DNA of 64,000 nucleotides. Origin: Nocardia iowensis (GTDB lineage: Bacteria; Actinomycetota; Actinomycetes; Mycobacteriales; Mycobacteriaceae). The stretch lies in contig NZ_CP078145.1 of NCBI RefSeq assembly GCF_019222765.1, forward strand, positions 4,526,001-4,590,000, read 5' to 3'. The notes beneath the pieces are model-generated. The model did no database searches, had not been told where the DNA came from, and saw nothing but the letters and a program-made list of their open reading frames with translations. Made by a program: the position numbers and the translations under genes. Shown in pieces: positions 46,550 through 55,512 of the stretch (its first letter is position 1; every line of letters starts with the position of its first letter).

Positions 46550-46586
46550 CGAACACCTCGGGGCGGTGCGCGCCCCGAGGTGTTCG
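46550..46586. promoter_or_regulatory. Perfect 16-bp hairpin in the cbbR-cbbL intergenic region
   Basis: CGAACACCTCGGGGCG (46550-46565) pairs with CGCCCCGAGGTGTTCG (46571-46586) around a 5-base loop. It is far more stable than needed for an operator and has no T run. It lies between divergent genes where no terminator is expected. It could be a transcript attenuator in the cbb leader, an insulator, or a dyad site for a regulator. The 376-base gap otherwise holds the LysR-type site below and nothing else I can see. Confidence 0.6.
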
Positions 46587-46677
46587 CGGCGGGTCAGGAA
46601 GTTTTCCACTGCCCGGGGGTCTTCTTACCCCATTCCGCGAAGCACGAAACCTGACTATTCGGTTGAGTTTTCGCAGG

Positions 46678-46692
46678 AACAATCAAATTGTT
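46678..46692. promoter_or_regulatory. Candidate CbbR binding site / cbb promoter region
   Basis: AACAAT-CAA-ATTGTT is a perfect 6+6 palindrome in the AT-rich stretch 93 bases before cbbL. It contains the T-N(about 11)-A spacing of LysR-type sites and lies where an activator would contact RNA polymerase. The assignment is by symmetry and location. Confidence 0.45.
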
Positions 46693-46770
46693 TGTTGTGC
46701 ACGCTGCCGTCATCCTGGAATTCGCAAGGCGCGCAATCCCTTCCCGGGCACGGGCGTCCCGCCGTAATGA

Positions 46771-48228
<1,458 letters not shown>

Positions 48229-48247
48229 AATCCCTTGGAGCACCGCC

Positions 48248-48670
48248 ATGTATCTGCGTCACGGAACTTTCTCCTATCTGCCGGAGCTCACCGATGCGGA
48301 GATCGCCGCCCAGGTGCGCTACGCGCTGCTCAACAGCTGGCCGGTGTCGATCGAATACACCGACGACCCGCATCCCCGTAACGCCTACTGGGAGATGTGG
48401 GGGCTGCCGCTGTTCGATCTGGACGAGCCCGACGGTGTGCTCGCCGAGATCAATGCCTGCCGGGCGACCTTTCCCCGCCACTACGTCCGGGTGCTGGCCT
48501 ACGACGCCCGCTTCGGCAGGCAGACCACGGCGCTGAGTTTCCTGGTGCAGCGCCCGGCCGACGAACCCGGTTTCGGCCTGACCCGCCTGGAGGGGCCGGA
48601 TCGCCAGCAGAAGTACGGCCTGCACTCCTACGCTACCGACAAACGCCAGGGGCAGCGGTATGGCGGCTGA
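48248..48670 (+). CDS. cbbS: RuBisCO small subunit
   Basis: A 140-residue small subunit: [20 protein letters not shown], then [23 protein letters not shown] and [31 protein letters not shown]. The ~30-residue C-terminal extension ([19 protein letters not shown]) forms the extra beta-hairpin that distinguishes red-type small subunits. It lies 19 bases after cbbL and overlaps cbbX by 11 bases, so the genes are co-translated. Confidence 0.96.
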   Translation: MYLRHGTFSYLPELTDAEIAAQVRYALLNSWPVSIEYTDDPHPRNAYWEMWGLPLFDLDEPDGVLAEINACRATFPRHYVRVLAYDARFGRQTTALSFLVQRPADEPGFGLTRLEGPDRQQKYGLHSYATDKRQGQRYGG

Positions 48671-49670
48671 GGCCAACGGTTTCCGACTGCACCGCCCCGG
48701 CACCGGGGACGGCAGGCCGGTGCGTGCCGAGCCTGCCGAGGACGCGGTCGAGATCCTGGATGATGGTGCGCTGCTGGATCTTTCGACAGATATCGCGGGC
48801 AACGACGTCGAGGACACGTTGACCAGGCTCGACGCCGAACTCGTCGGCCTGGCGAATGTGAAGCGCCGGGTGCGGGAGATCGCCGCGCTGCTGCTCATCG
48901 ATCGGGCCCGGCAACGGTTCGGCTTGAGCGCGTCCCGGCCCACCATGCACATGAGCTTCACCGGCGGGCCTGGCACCGGCAAAACGACCGTGGCGCTGCG
49001 GATGGCGGAGATGCTGCACGCACTGGGTTACATTCGAAAGCCCAAGGTGCACACCGTCACCCGTGACGATCTGGTCGGACAGTTCATCGGGCACACCGCG
49101 CCGAAGACCAAGGAGGCGCTGGCCAAGGCGGCGGGCGGGGTGCTGTTCATCGATGAGGCCTACTACCTGTTCCGCCCGGAGAACGAGCGGGACTACGGGC
49201 AGGAGGTGATCGAAATCCTGTTGCAGGAGATGGAAAGTGAGCGGGCCAGCCTGGTGGTGATCTTCGCGGGCTATCCGGATCGGATGGAGCGCTTCTTCTC
49301 CGCCAATCCGGGCCTGTCCTCACGGGTCGCCCACCATCTCGAGTTCGCCGACTACACCCACGCCGAACTGCTCGGCATCGCCGAACTCATGGTGGCGCGG
49401 GAGAACTTCCGCTTCGACGAACCCGCGCAGGCCGCCTTCGCCGAATACCTGGCATTGCGGATGACCAGGCCGCGGTTCTCCAACGCGCGCAGCGTGCGCA
49501 ACGCACTGGACCGGTGCCGACTGCGGCAGGCAAAACGGCTGGTGGAACTGCGGCGACCACTGACCAAGACCGACCTGATCACGCTGACCGACCAGGATGT
49601 CTACGGCAGCAGCGTGTTCACCGACAGCACCGAACCGCGGGACGGGCCAAGCGCGCGGGCCCCGGCGTGA
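48660..49670 (+). CDS. cbbX: Red-type RuBisCO activase (AAA+)
   Basis: A 336-residue AAA+ protein that remodels inhibited red-type RuBisCO by pulling on the CbbL C-terminus. Walker A is [20 protein letters not shown], Walker B is [13 protein letters not shown], and the sensor region is [26 protein letters not shown] with the arginine finger. The pore-loop Tyr-containing segment [16 protein letters not shown] is present. The first ~50 residues are a variable Glu/Asp-rich extension longer than in Rhodobacter CbbX. It overlaps cbbS. Confidence 0.96.
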   Translation: MAAEANGFRLHRPGTGDGRPVRAEPAEDAVEILDDGALLDLSTDIAGNDVEDTLTRLDAELVGLANVKRRVREIAALLLIDRARQRFGLSASRPTMHMSFTGGPGTGKTTVALRMAEMLHALGYIRKPKVHTVTRDDLVGQFIGHTAPKTKEALAKAAGGVLFIDEAYYLFRPENERDYGQEVIEILLQEMESERASLVVIFAGYPDRMERFFSANPGLSSRVAHHLEFADYTHAELLGIAELMVARENFRFDEPAQAAFAEYLALRMTRPRFSNARSVRNALDRCRLRQAKRLVELRRPLTKTDLITLTDQDVYGSSVFTDSTEPRDGPSARAPA

Positions 49671-49686
49671 CGAGATCGAGACGCCC

Positions 49687-50766
49687 ATGCCAGAAGGACT
49701 GAAGACGCTCACCCGCTACACGATCGAGGAGGAACACCGGCACCCCGGATCGTCCGGTGAGTTCTCCGCCCTGGTGAATGTGGTGGCGACCGCGACGAAA
49801 ATCATCGCCAACCAGGTGACCAGGGGCGCCATCGTCGGCTCGCTCGGCGCCTCGGAGCCGGACAATCTGCCGCCGACGGTGCACCGCAAGCTCGACGCCA
49901 TCGCCAACGACATCATGGTGGCCGAGACCCAGTGGACCGGGCATCTGTCGGCACTGTTGTCGGAGCAGATGCCGACCATTCATCCGGTGCCCGACGCACA
50001 CCGGCGCGGGAAGTACCTGCTGGCCTTCGATCCGCTGGACGGATCCTCCAATATCGACGTAAATCTGCCCGTCGGAACGATATTCAGCGTGCTGCGGTCA
50101 CCGGAGCGCGACGACGGCGCGCCTGCCGCCGAGGACTTCCTGCAACGCGGTGTGCGCCAGGTGTGTGCCGGATTCACGCTGTACGGGCCCGCGACGATGC
50201 TGGTGCTCACCACCGGCAGTGGCGTCGACGGGTTCACCCTGGATCGGGAGATCGGCGCGTTCGTGCTCACCCATCCGCGGATGCGGATCCCGGATGACAC
50301 CTCGGGTTTCGCGATCAACGCCGCCAACGAGCGGTTCTGGGAGCGGCCGGTGCGCAGGTATGTGCACGAATGCCTCGACGGTGTTGAGGGGCCGCGCGGG
50401 CGCGACTTCAATATGCGCTGGGTCGCGTCGCTGGTCGCGGACACCTTCCACATTCTGACCCGCGGCGGGGTCTATCTGTATCCGCACGACAACCGTCCGC
50501 CGGTGCGGCCGGGGCGGGTGTCGTTGCTCTATGGCGCCAACCCGGTCGCGTTCATCGTCGAGCAGGCGGGTGGGTGGGCGAGCACCGGTGGCGAGCGGGT
50601 GCTCGAGGTGCCGCCCGAGCACGTGCATCACCAGGTGCCGTTGATCTTCGGCTCGCGCAACGAGGTCGAGCGGATCGAGCGCTACCACCGCGAGCCCGAG
50701 GCCGGGCCCAGCTTCGACAGTTCGTTGTTCGGGTCCCGGTCGCTGTTTCGTCCGGCGCCGCACTGA
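49687..50766 (+). CDS. cbbF: Class I fructose-1,6-bisphosphatase of the CBB operon
   Basis: A 359-residue FBPase class I enzyme hydrolysing FBP (and perhaps SBP) to the monophosphate. Metal site LLAFDPLDGSSNIDVNLPVGTIFS, substrate-binding RYVGSLVADVHR-like segment read here as RWVASLVADTFHILTRGGVYLYPHD, and C-terminal QAGGWASTG are intact. Most actinobacteria use the class II enzyme GlpX for gluconeogenesis, so this class I copy belongs to the CBB module. ATG 49687 is 16 bases after cbbX. Confidence 0.93.
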   Translation: MPEGLKTLTRYTIEEEHRHPGSSGEFSALVNVVATATKIIANQVTRGAIVGSLGASEPDNLPPTVHRKLDAIANDIMVAETQWTGHLSALLSEQMPTIHPVPDAHRRGKYLLAFDPLDGSSNIDVNLPVGTIFSVLRSPERDDGAPAAEDFLQRGVRQVCAGFTLYGPATMLVLTTGSGVDGFTLDREIGAFVLTHPRMRIPDDTSGFAINAANERFWERPVRRYVHECLDGVEGPRGRDFNMRWVASLVADTFHILTRGGVYLYPHDNRPPVRPGRVSLLYGANPVAFIVEQAGGWASTGGERVLEVPPEHVHHQVPLIFGSRNEVERIERYHREPEAGPSFDSSLFGSRSLFRPAPH

Positions 50767-50796
50767 GTTCTGTTGTCCGGTAATCGAGGAGGTGTC

Positions 50797-51675
50797 ATGT
50801 CGGTCAAGCATCCCGTCGTCGCGATCACCGGATCCTCCGGTGCGGGAACGACCAGCGTCACCAGGACCTTTCAGGAGATATTTCGGCGTGAGGGGATCAA
50901 TGCGGTTGTCGTGGAGGGGGATTCGTTCCACCGGTACGACCGCAACGAGATGAAGCTCGCGATGGCCGAGGCCGAACAGCATCGCAACCTCACCTTCTCG
51001 CATTTCGGGGAGGAGGCGAATCTGCTCGCGGAGCTGGAGACGTTGTTCCGCGAGTACGGTGAGACCGGGGTCGGTTCGGTGCGCAGATACCTGCACGACG
51101 AGTTCGAGGCCAAGCCTTACGGGCAGCCCGCGGGCACGTTCACGCCGTGGGAGGATCTGGCACCCGGCAGTGATCTGCTGTTCTACGAGGGACTGCACGG
51201 TGCCGCGGTGACCGACAGCGTGAATGTCGCGCGGTATGCGGATCTGCTGGTCGGCGTGGTGCCGATCGTCAACCTCGAATGGATCCAGAAGGTGATCCGG
51301 GACAAGACCGAGCGCGGGTACTCCAGCGAGGCGGTCATCGATACGATCCTGCGCCGGATGCCCGACTACGTGAAATACATCTGCCCGCAGTTCTCGCACA
51401 CCTATGTCAACTTCCAGCGGGTGCCGACCGTGGACACGTCGAACCCGTTCATCGCCCGCAGCATTCCGACCGCCGACGAGAGTTTCGTCGTCATTCGCTT
51501 CGCCGATCCGAAGGTGATCGACTTCCCGTACCTGCTGTCGATGCTGCACGACTCGTTCATGTCGCGTCCGAATTGCATCGTGGTGCCCGGCGGCAAGATG
51601 GAGTTGGCCATGCAGCTCATCTTCACGCCGCTGATCCTGCGCCTGATGGACAAGCGACCCAAACGATCTCGCTGA
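50797..51675 (+). CDS. cbbP: Phosphoribulokinase (bacterial class I)
   Basis: A 292-residue kinase making RuBP from ribulose-5-phosphate and ATP, the step specific to the Calvin cycle together with RuBisCO. P-loop AITGSSGAGTTSVTRTF is at residues ~9-25. DSFHRYDR supplies the catalytic base Asp, with FYEGLHGAAVTDSVNVARYADLLVGVVPIVNLEWIQKV as the acidic Walker B-like segment and core. The octameric, NADH-activated bacterial type is expected from length. AGGAGGTGTC precedes ATG 50797. Confidence 0.95.
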   Translation: MSVKHPVVAITGSSGAGTTSVTRTFQEIFRREGINAVVVEGDSFHRYDRNEMKLAMAEAEQHRNLTFSHFGEEANLLAELETLFREYGETGVGSVRRYLHDEFEAKPYGQPAGTFTPWEDLAPGSDLLFYEGLHGAAVTDSVNVARYADLLVGVVPIVNLEWIQKVIRDKTERGYSSEAVIDTILRRMPDYVKYICPQFSHTYVNFQRVPTVDTSNPFIARSIPTADESFVVIRFADPKVIDFPYLLSMLHDSFMSRPNCIVVPGGKMELAMQLIFTPLILRLMDKRPKRSR

Positions 51676-51681
51676 TTTCGG

Positions 51682-51687
51682 TACAAT
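51682..51687 (+). promoter_or_regulatory. Possible -10 element of hsp20
   Basis: TACAAT, within the palindrome ACAATTGT, lies 34 bases before the hsp20 ATG and just after cbbP. It would give hsp20 its own promoter apart from read-through of the cbb operon. No convincing -35 hexamer is seen. Confidence 0.35.
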
Positions 51688-51720
51688 TGTCCTGGTCAGC
51701 AGCCGACTTCAGGAGGAATC

Positions 51721-52143
51721 ATGAGTCAGCTTCCTGTGTCACAGCAGTCCCGTTCGCCCCTGGCCGGTATCGGCGATTTCGTGCGCAAGTTGGTGCCGTT
51801 CGTCGGCTCGGGGTCGGGTAGCAACCTGCGGGTGGAGGAGACGCCGGACGACGACCACTATCACGTGGTGCGTGCGGAGATTCCCGGGATCGATCCGGAC
51901 AAAGACCTCGAGGTCTCCGTGCACGATGGGCGACTGACGATCAAAGCCGAGCGCAGTGAGCGGCGTTCGGAGGGCGGGTACTCGGAGTTCCGCTACGGAT
52001 CGTTCATGCGCACCGTCGCACTGCCGGTCGGCGCCCGCGACGACGACATCGCCGCGACCTATGCGAACGGGATCCTCACCGTGCGCATCCGGATGGGCGA
52101 ATCCAGCAGCACCGCCCGCAAGATCCCGGTGAAGATGGAATAG
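51721..52143 (+). CDS. Small heat-shock protein, Hsp20/alpha-crystallin
   Basis: A 140-residue ATP-independent holdase chaperone. The alpha-crystallin domain runs from about residue 38: YHVVRAEIPGIDPDKDLEVSVHDGRLTIKAERSE, then GSFMRTVALPVGARDDDIAATYANGILTVRIRM with the signature A-x-x-x-n-G-v-L. The C-terminal I-x-I/V motif is KIPVKME. The AGGAGGAATC ribosome-binding site is strong. It lies 45 bases after cbbP and may be partly co-expressed with the CBB genes. Confidence 0.95.
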   Translation: MSQLPVSQQSRSPLAGIGDFVRKLVPFVGSGSGSNLRVEETPDDDHYHVVRAEIPGIDPDKDLEVSVHDGRLTIKAERSERRSEGGYSEFRYGSFMRTVALPVGARDDDIAATYANGILTVRIRMGESSSTARKIPVKME

Positions 52144-52156
52144 GGCGGGGCTCAGC

Positions 52157-52188
52157 ACCTCCGCCGGCGACCGCCCGTCGGCGGAGGT
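52157..52188 (+). terminator. Terminator after hsp20
   Basis: ACCTCCGCCG (52157-52166) pairs perfectly with CGGCGGAGGT (52179-52188) around a 12-base loop, starting 14 bases after the hsp20 stop. It probably ends the cbb-hsp20 transcript. Confidence 0.68.
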
Positions 52189-52288
52189 CGTCCTGTGCCG
52201 TCATGCCCGTCAGCTGGCACGCAACGGTGATTCTGGGTTACGCTCGCGTCAGACCCTATTCAACTAGTTGCATATGCGAGGTGCTGGC

Positions 52289-52702
52289 ATGACCACGTTC
52301 CGTGAAGCCGTCGAGAACCGGGATTTCGACGCGCTCGAGTCGCTGCTCGCCGACGACGTCGTGTTCACCAGCCCCGTCGCTTTCAAGCCCTATCCGGGCA
52401 AGCCCATCACCGCCGCCATCCTGCGCGGCGTCATGCGCGTCTTCGAGGACTTCCATTACCTGCGCGAAATCGTCGACGCCGACGGCCGCGACCACGCCCT
52501 CGTCTTCGAAGCCACCGTCAACGGCAAAACCGTGAACGGGTGCGACTTCCTGCACTTCGACGACAACGGCAAAATCGACACCTTCACCGTCATGGTCCGC
52601 CCCCTCTCCGCCGCCCAAGCCCTCGCCGAAGCCATGGGCGCCCAGTTCCCCCGCATCCAGGAAGAAGCCTTGGCCGCCGCGCAGGGGCAGTCCGCTTCCT
52701 AG
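52289..52702 (+). CDS. NTF2-like/SnoaL-type protein
   Basis: A 137-residue protein with the cone-shaped SnoaL/NTF2 fold pattern: FREAVENRDFDALESLLADDVVFTSPVAF, then DADGRDHALVFEATVNGKTVNGCDFLHFDDNGKIDTFTVMVRPL (segments). Such proteins are small isomerases, cyclases or ligand carriers, and the substrate cannot be inferred. ATG 52289 (MTTFREA) with GAGG nine bases upstream is preferred over ATG 52274. Confidence 0.85.
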   Translation: MTTFREAVENRDFDALESLLADDVVFTSPVAFKPYPGKPITAAILRGVMRVFEDFHYLREIVDADGRDHALVFEATVNGKTVNGCDFLHFDDNGKIDTFTVMVRPLSAAQALAEAMGAQFPRIQEEALAAAQGQSAS

Positions 52703-52782
52703 GCATCGGGTTGATCGAATCAACCTCCGACAATGTTCTTTTCGAGGCCGACACACCTCGGACGCGATTGCGATCGGCCGAA

Positions 52783-54015
52783 TCAGTCCGGGAGGAGGGG
52801 GACGGAGAGGCCTTCGCCTCGGGTGAGGAGGGCGGCTCGGGTGATGGCGGTGGAGCCGAAGCGGTGACGGAGGGTGTCGAGGGTGGCGTCGAGGGTGTTG
52901 GTGGCGCGGGGGGTGAAGGGGAGGGTTAGTTGGTAGGGGGTGGCGTCGGTGAGGTTGGTGAGGGCTAGGCCGATGAGGGTCAGGCCGCGTTCTTCGATGG
53001 TGGGCATGGCGGTGGCGAGGAGGGTGCGGGCGGCGTGGAGGAGGGTTTCGGTGTGGTCGGTGGGTTCGGGCAGGGTGTGCGAGCGGGTGGCTCGGGTGAA
53101 GTCGTCGAAACGCATGCGTAGCACGACTGTTCGGCTGATTCGGTCGGCGGCGCGGAGGCGGCGGCCCAGGCGGTCGGTGAGGCCGTGCAGGTAGGCCTCG
53201 ATTTCGTCGGGTGGGTGGGGTTTGCGGCCGATGGCGCGTTGGGCGCCGATGGAGCGGCGGCGCACGCCGGTTTCGACGCGACGCGGGTCGCGCGCCCAGG
53301 ACAGGGCGTAGAGGTGGCGGGCGGCCGCAGGGCCGAGGATCGCGCGCAGCGGGCTTTCGCCGAGGTCGGCGAGCTGGCCGACCCGGGTGATGCCGTGGTC
53401 GTGCAGGGTGCGGGCGGTGACTTCGCCGACGCCCCAAAGTCTTTCGATCGGCAGCGGGTGCAGGAAGTCGAGCTCGCCGTCGGGTGCGACGAAGCGAAGG
53501 CCGTCGGGTTTGGCGACGGCACTGGCGACCTTGGCGAGGAATTTGGTGCGAGCGATGCCTACCGAGATGGGCAGCCCGACCTGATCGCGCACCGTGGCGC
53601 GCAGTCGCTCGGCGATCCCGATCGGCTCACCCGCGATCCGGCGCAGCCCGCCGACATCGAGGAACGCCTCATCGATCGACACGCCCTCGACCACGGGCGT
53701 GGTGTTGTGAAAGACCTCGAATACCGCCTTGCTCGCCTCCGCGTAGGCCGACATGCGCGGCGGCACAACGATCGCGTGCGGGCACAGCCGCCGCGCCTGC
53801 CCGCCGTTCATCGGCGTGCGCACCCCGAACGCCTTGGCCTCATAACTGGCCGCGAGCACCACACCGCCGCCGACGATCACCGGCTTGCCGCGCAACCGCG
53901 GATTGTCGCGCTGCTCGACCGAGGCATAAAACGAATCGAGGTCGGCATGCAGGATGGACGACTCGGCCCGCGCCACTATCCGCGGACGGGAGGCGAGTGC
54001 GTCGGACACGAACAT
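52783..54015 (-). CDS. dinB: Y-family DNA polymerase IV
   Basis: An error-prone translesion polymerase of up to 411 residues. Catalytic motifs: ILHADLDSFYASVEQRDNPRLRGKP (metal Asp; F-Y steric gate), and VEGVSIDEAFLDVGGL (SIDE). Thumb helix-hairpin-helix region is PIERLWGVGEVTARTLHDHGI, and a little-finger domain follows to the C-terminus. The first ATG (54015) lies inside a LexA-box palindrome, so translation may instead begin at GTG 53976, 13 codons later and just before the conserved core. Damage-inducible expression is expected. Confidence 0.93.
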   Translation of the reverse strand: MFVSDALASRPRIVARAESSILHADLDSFYASVEQRDNPRLRGKPVIVGGGVVLAASYEAKAFGVRTPMNGGQARRLCPHAIVVPPRMSAYAEASKAVFEVFHNTTPVVEGVSIDEAFLDVGGLRRIAGEPIGIAERLRATVRDQVGLPISVGIARTKFLAKVASAVAKPDGLRFVAPDGELDFLHPLPIERLWGVGEVTARTLHDHGITRVGQLADLGESPLRAILGPAAARHLYALSWARDPRRVETGVRRRSIGAQRAIGRKPHPPDEIEAYLHGLTDRLGRRLRAADRISRTVVLRMRFDDFTRATRSHTLPEPTDHTETLLHAARTLLATAMPTIEERGLTLIGLALTNLTDATPYQLTLPFTPRATNTLDATLDTLRHRFGSTAITRAALLTRGEGLSVPLLPD

Positions 54016-54022
54016 ATGTTCG
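54009..54022 (-). promoter_or_regulatory. LexA (SOS) box at dinB
   Basis: CGAACATATGTTCG is a perfect palindrome matching the actinobacterial LexA consensus TCGAACNNNNGTTCGA over all core positions. It overlaps the first ATG of dinB, so LexA would block transcription or initiation at this gene. Confidence 0.72.
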
Positions 54023-54070
54023 CATGGCCCACCGACATCCGCCGAGCAACCGGCCAAATCTACGGCTTGA

Positions 54071-54078
54071 CTACGTAG
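54071..54078. promoter_or_regulatory. Candidate BlaI operator core
   Basis: CTACGTAG (in GACTACGTAGC) is an 8-base palindrome 66 bases before the BlaI-type gene. BlaI/MecI repressors bind TACnnnnnGTA-like dyads, so it fits autorepression of the BlaI/M56 pair, with modest support. Confidence 0.4.
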
Positions 54079-54143
54079 CAATCCGGACTAACCGGTACGC
54101 TGACCCGACAGCACGGCACGTTCAGGATGAGGGAGTCGGTACG

Positions 54144-54548
54144 TTGCGCGGATTTGGAGACCTGGAGGCGGTGATCATGGACCGCATCTGGGATCGGGAC
54201 GCGGAGGACACCACGGTTCGCGAAATCTTCGACGAACTGTCCGCGCAACGCGACATCGCCTACACCACCGTCATGTCCACCATGGACAATCTGCACCGCA
54301 AGGGTTGGCTGGCGCGCGAGCGCTCCGGCAAGGCATACCGGTACTGGCCGACGCTGACCCGCGAGGAGCACAGCGCCCGGCTCATGCTGGAGGCGCTCGG
54401 TGCGGGCGGGCGTTCCGATCTGGTGCTCAGCCACTTCGTCGACCGGATCAGCGCCGAGGAATCCGCCGGTCTGCGTGCCGCGCTACGCAGGCTCACCGCC
54501 CGCAAGACGCCCGGCGCGCTACCGGGCGCCGAGAACGCCACGCCGTGA
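54144..54548 (+). CDS. BlaI/MecI/CopY-family repressor
   Basis: A 134-residue penicillinase-type repressor: RGFGDLEAVIMDRIWDRDAEDTTVREIFDEL (HTH entry), IAYTTVMSTMDNLHRKGWLARERSGKAYRYWPT (recognition helix and wing). The C-terminal dimer helices carry the cleavage-prone linker. The frame has no ATG near the conserved start, so TTG 54144 (preceded by AGGATGAGGGA) is taken. It overlaps the M56 peptidase gene by GTGA, the standard sensor/repressor arrangement. Confidence 0.9.
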   Translation: MRGFGDLEAVIMDRIWDRDAEDTTVREIFDELSAQRDIAYTTVMSTMDNLHRKGWLARERSGKAYRYWPTLTREEHSARLMLEALGAGGRSDLVLSHFVDRISAEESAGLRAALRRLTARKTPGALPGAENATP

Positions 54549-55495
54549 CGCTGGCGATCGCGTTGATGCTCTACGGCAGCACGGTGGCCACGCTCGGCCC
54601 GCCGGTGCTGACCCGGCTGACCCGGCGCGGCAACGCCCCGCGGCTCGGCATCATCGCCTGGGTCGTCGCGATCATCGGCGCGCTCGGCGCGTGGGCGGCG
54701 GCCGCGACCATGCTGACCGTCGAGTTCGCCACCTACTGGGGACATCCGCACGAGGCGCTGCGCGCCTGCTTCGCGATCATGTGGACCCCGATCCACGAGG
54801 ACGGCAGCGGCGCGACCAAGGCCGCCACCTTCGCGGTCGGCGCGCTGGTCGCCACCTGCACCGCCGCGGTGGTGGCGCGGGCGGTCGCGGTGGTGCGGGA
54901 TATGCGCAGACGCACCCACGCGCACGCGACGGCGCTGCGACTGGTCGGGCGCCGGGTGCCCGGTCTCGGCGCGCTGGTGCTGGATTCGCCGCAGCGCCAA
55001 GCCTATTGCGTGCCGGGACGCCCCGACACCATCGTCGTCACCAGCGCCGCCCTCGACGCGCTGGCACCGGACCAGCTCGCCGCGGTCCTGGCCCACGAAC
55101 GCGCCCACTTGTCCGGCAGGCACGCCCCGCTGACCGCAGTATTGCGCGCGATCGCGACCACGCTGCCCGGTCTGCGCCTGGCCACCGCGGGCGCCGCGGA
55201 AATTACCCGGCTACTGGAGATGTGTGCCGATGACAAGGCGGCCGACAAGCACGGGTCCGAACCATTGCTCGGCGGGTTGCTGGCGATCCTCGGCGTTTCC
55301 GGGGCGGTACCGGCGGGCGCGCTGGGCGCCGCGGGGACGGCGGTGCTGGCCAGGGCCGAGCGGCTGGTGGACCCGGTGAGCCCGATCCGGCGGGCGACCA
55401 CGCGCACCGCGCTGCTCGGGGTGATCGCGACAACGGTGACCGGATTGGCGGTGGCCGCGGCTACGGTAGCGTTCTGCAGCGCTGTGCTCGGCTGA
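54545..55495 (+). CDS. M56-family membrane metallopeptidase (BlaR-like sensor without penicillin-binding domain)
   Basis: A 316-residue membrane zinc peptidase. The HExxH motif is AAVLAHERAHLSGRH (about residue 185), with a third ligand Glu in EITRLLEMCADDKAAD. Hydrophobic helices lie near residues 3-20, 33-60, 95-118 and at the C-terminus. No extracellular sensor domain follows, so unlike BlaR1 the trigger is not evidently a beta-lactam. It presumably cleaves the adjacent BlaI-type repressor. In mycobacteria the matching pair (BlaI-BlaR) governs a wider stress regulon. Confidence 0.88.
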   Translation: MTLAIALMLYGSTVATLGPPVLTRLTRRGNAPRLGIIAWVVAIIGALGAWAAAATMLTVEFATYWGHPHEALRACFAIMWTPIHEDGSGATKAATFAVGALVATCTAAVVARAVAVVRDMRRRTHAHATALRLVGRRVPGLGALVLDSPQRQAYCVPGRPDTIVVTSAALDALAPDQLAAVLAHERAHLSGRHAPLTAVLRAIATTLPGLRLATAGAAEITRLLEMCADDKAADKHGSEPLLGGLLAILGVSGAVPAGALGAAGTAVLARAERLVDPVSPIRRATTRTALLGVIATTVTGLAVAAATVAFCSAVLG

Positions 55496-55512
55496 AGATC
55501 GAAGGGGGACCC

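Noticed and set aside
46550..46586. Reading the cbb intergenic hairpin as a simple terminator
   Set aside because: Genes on both sides point away from it and no U tract follows, so a regulatory role is at least as likely.
50098..51549. 483-codon minus-strand frame opposite cbbF and cbbP
   Set aside because: Antisense to two catalytically complete CBB enzymes. No motif.
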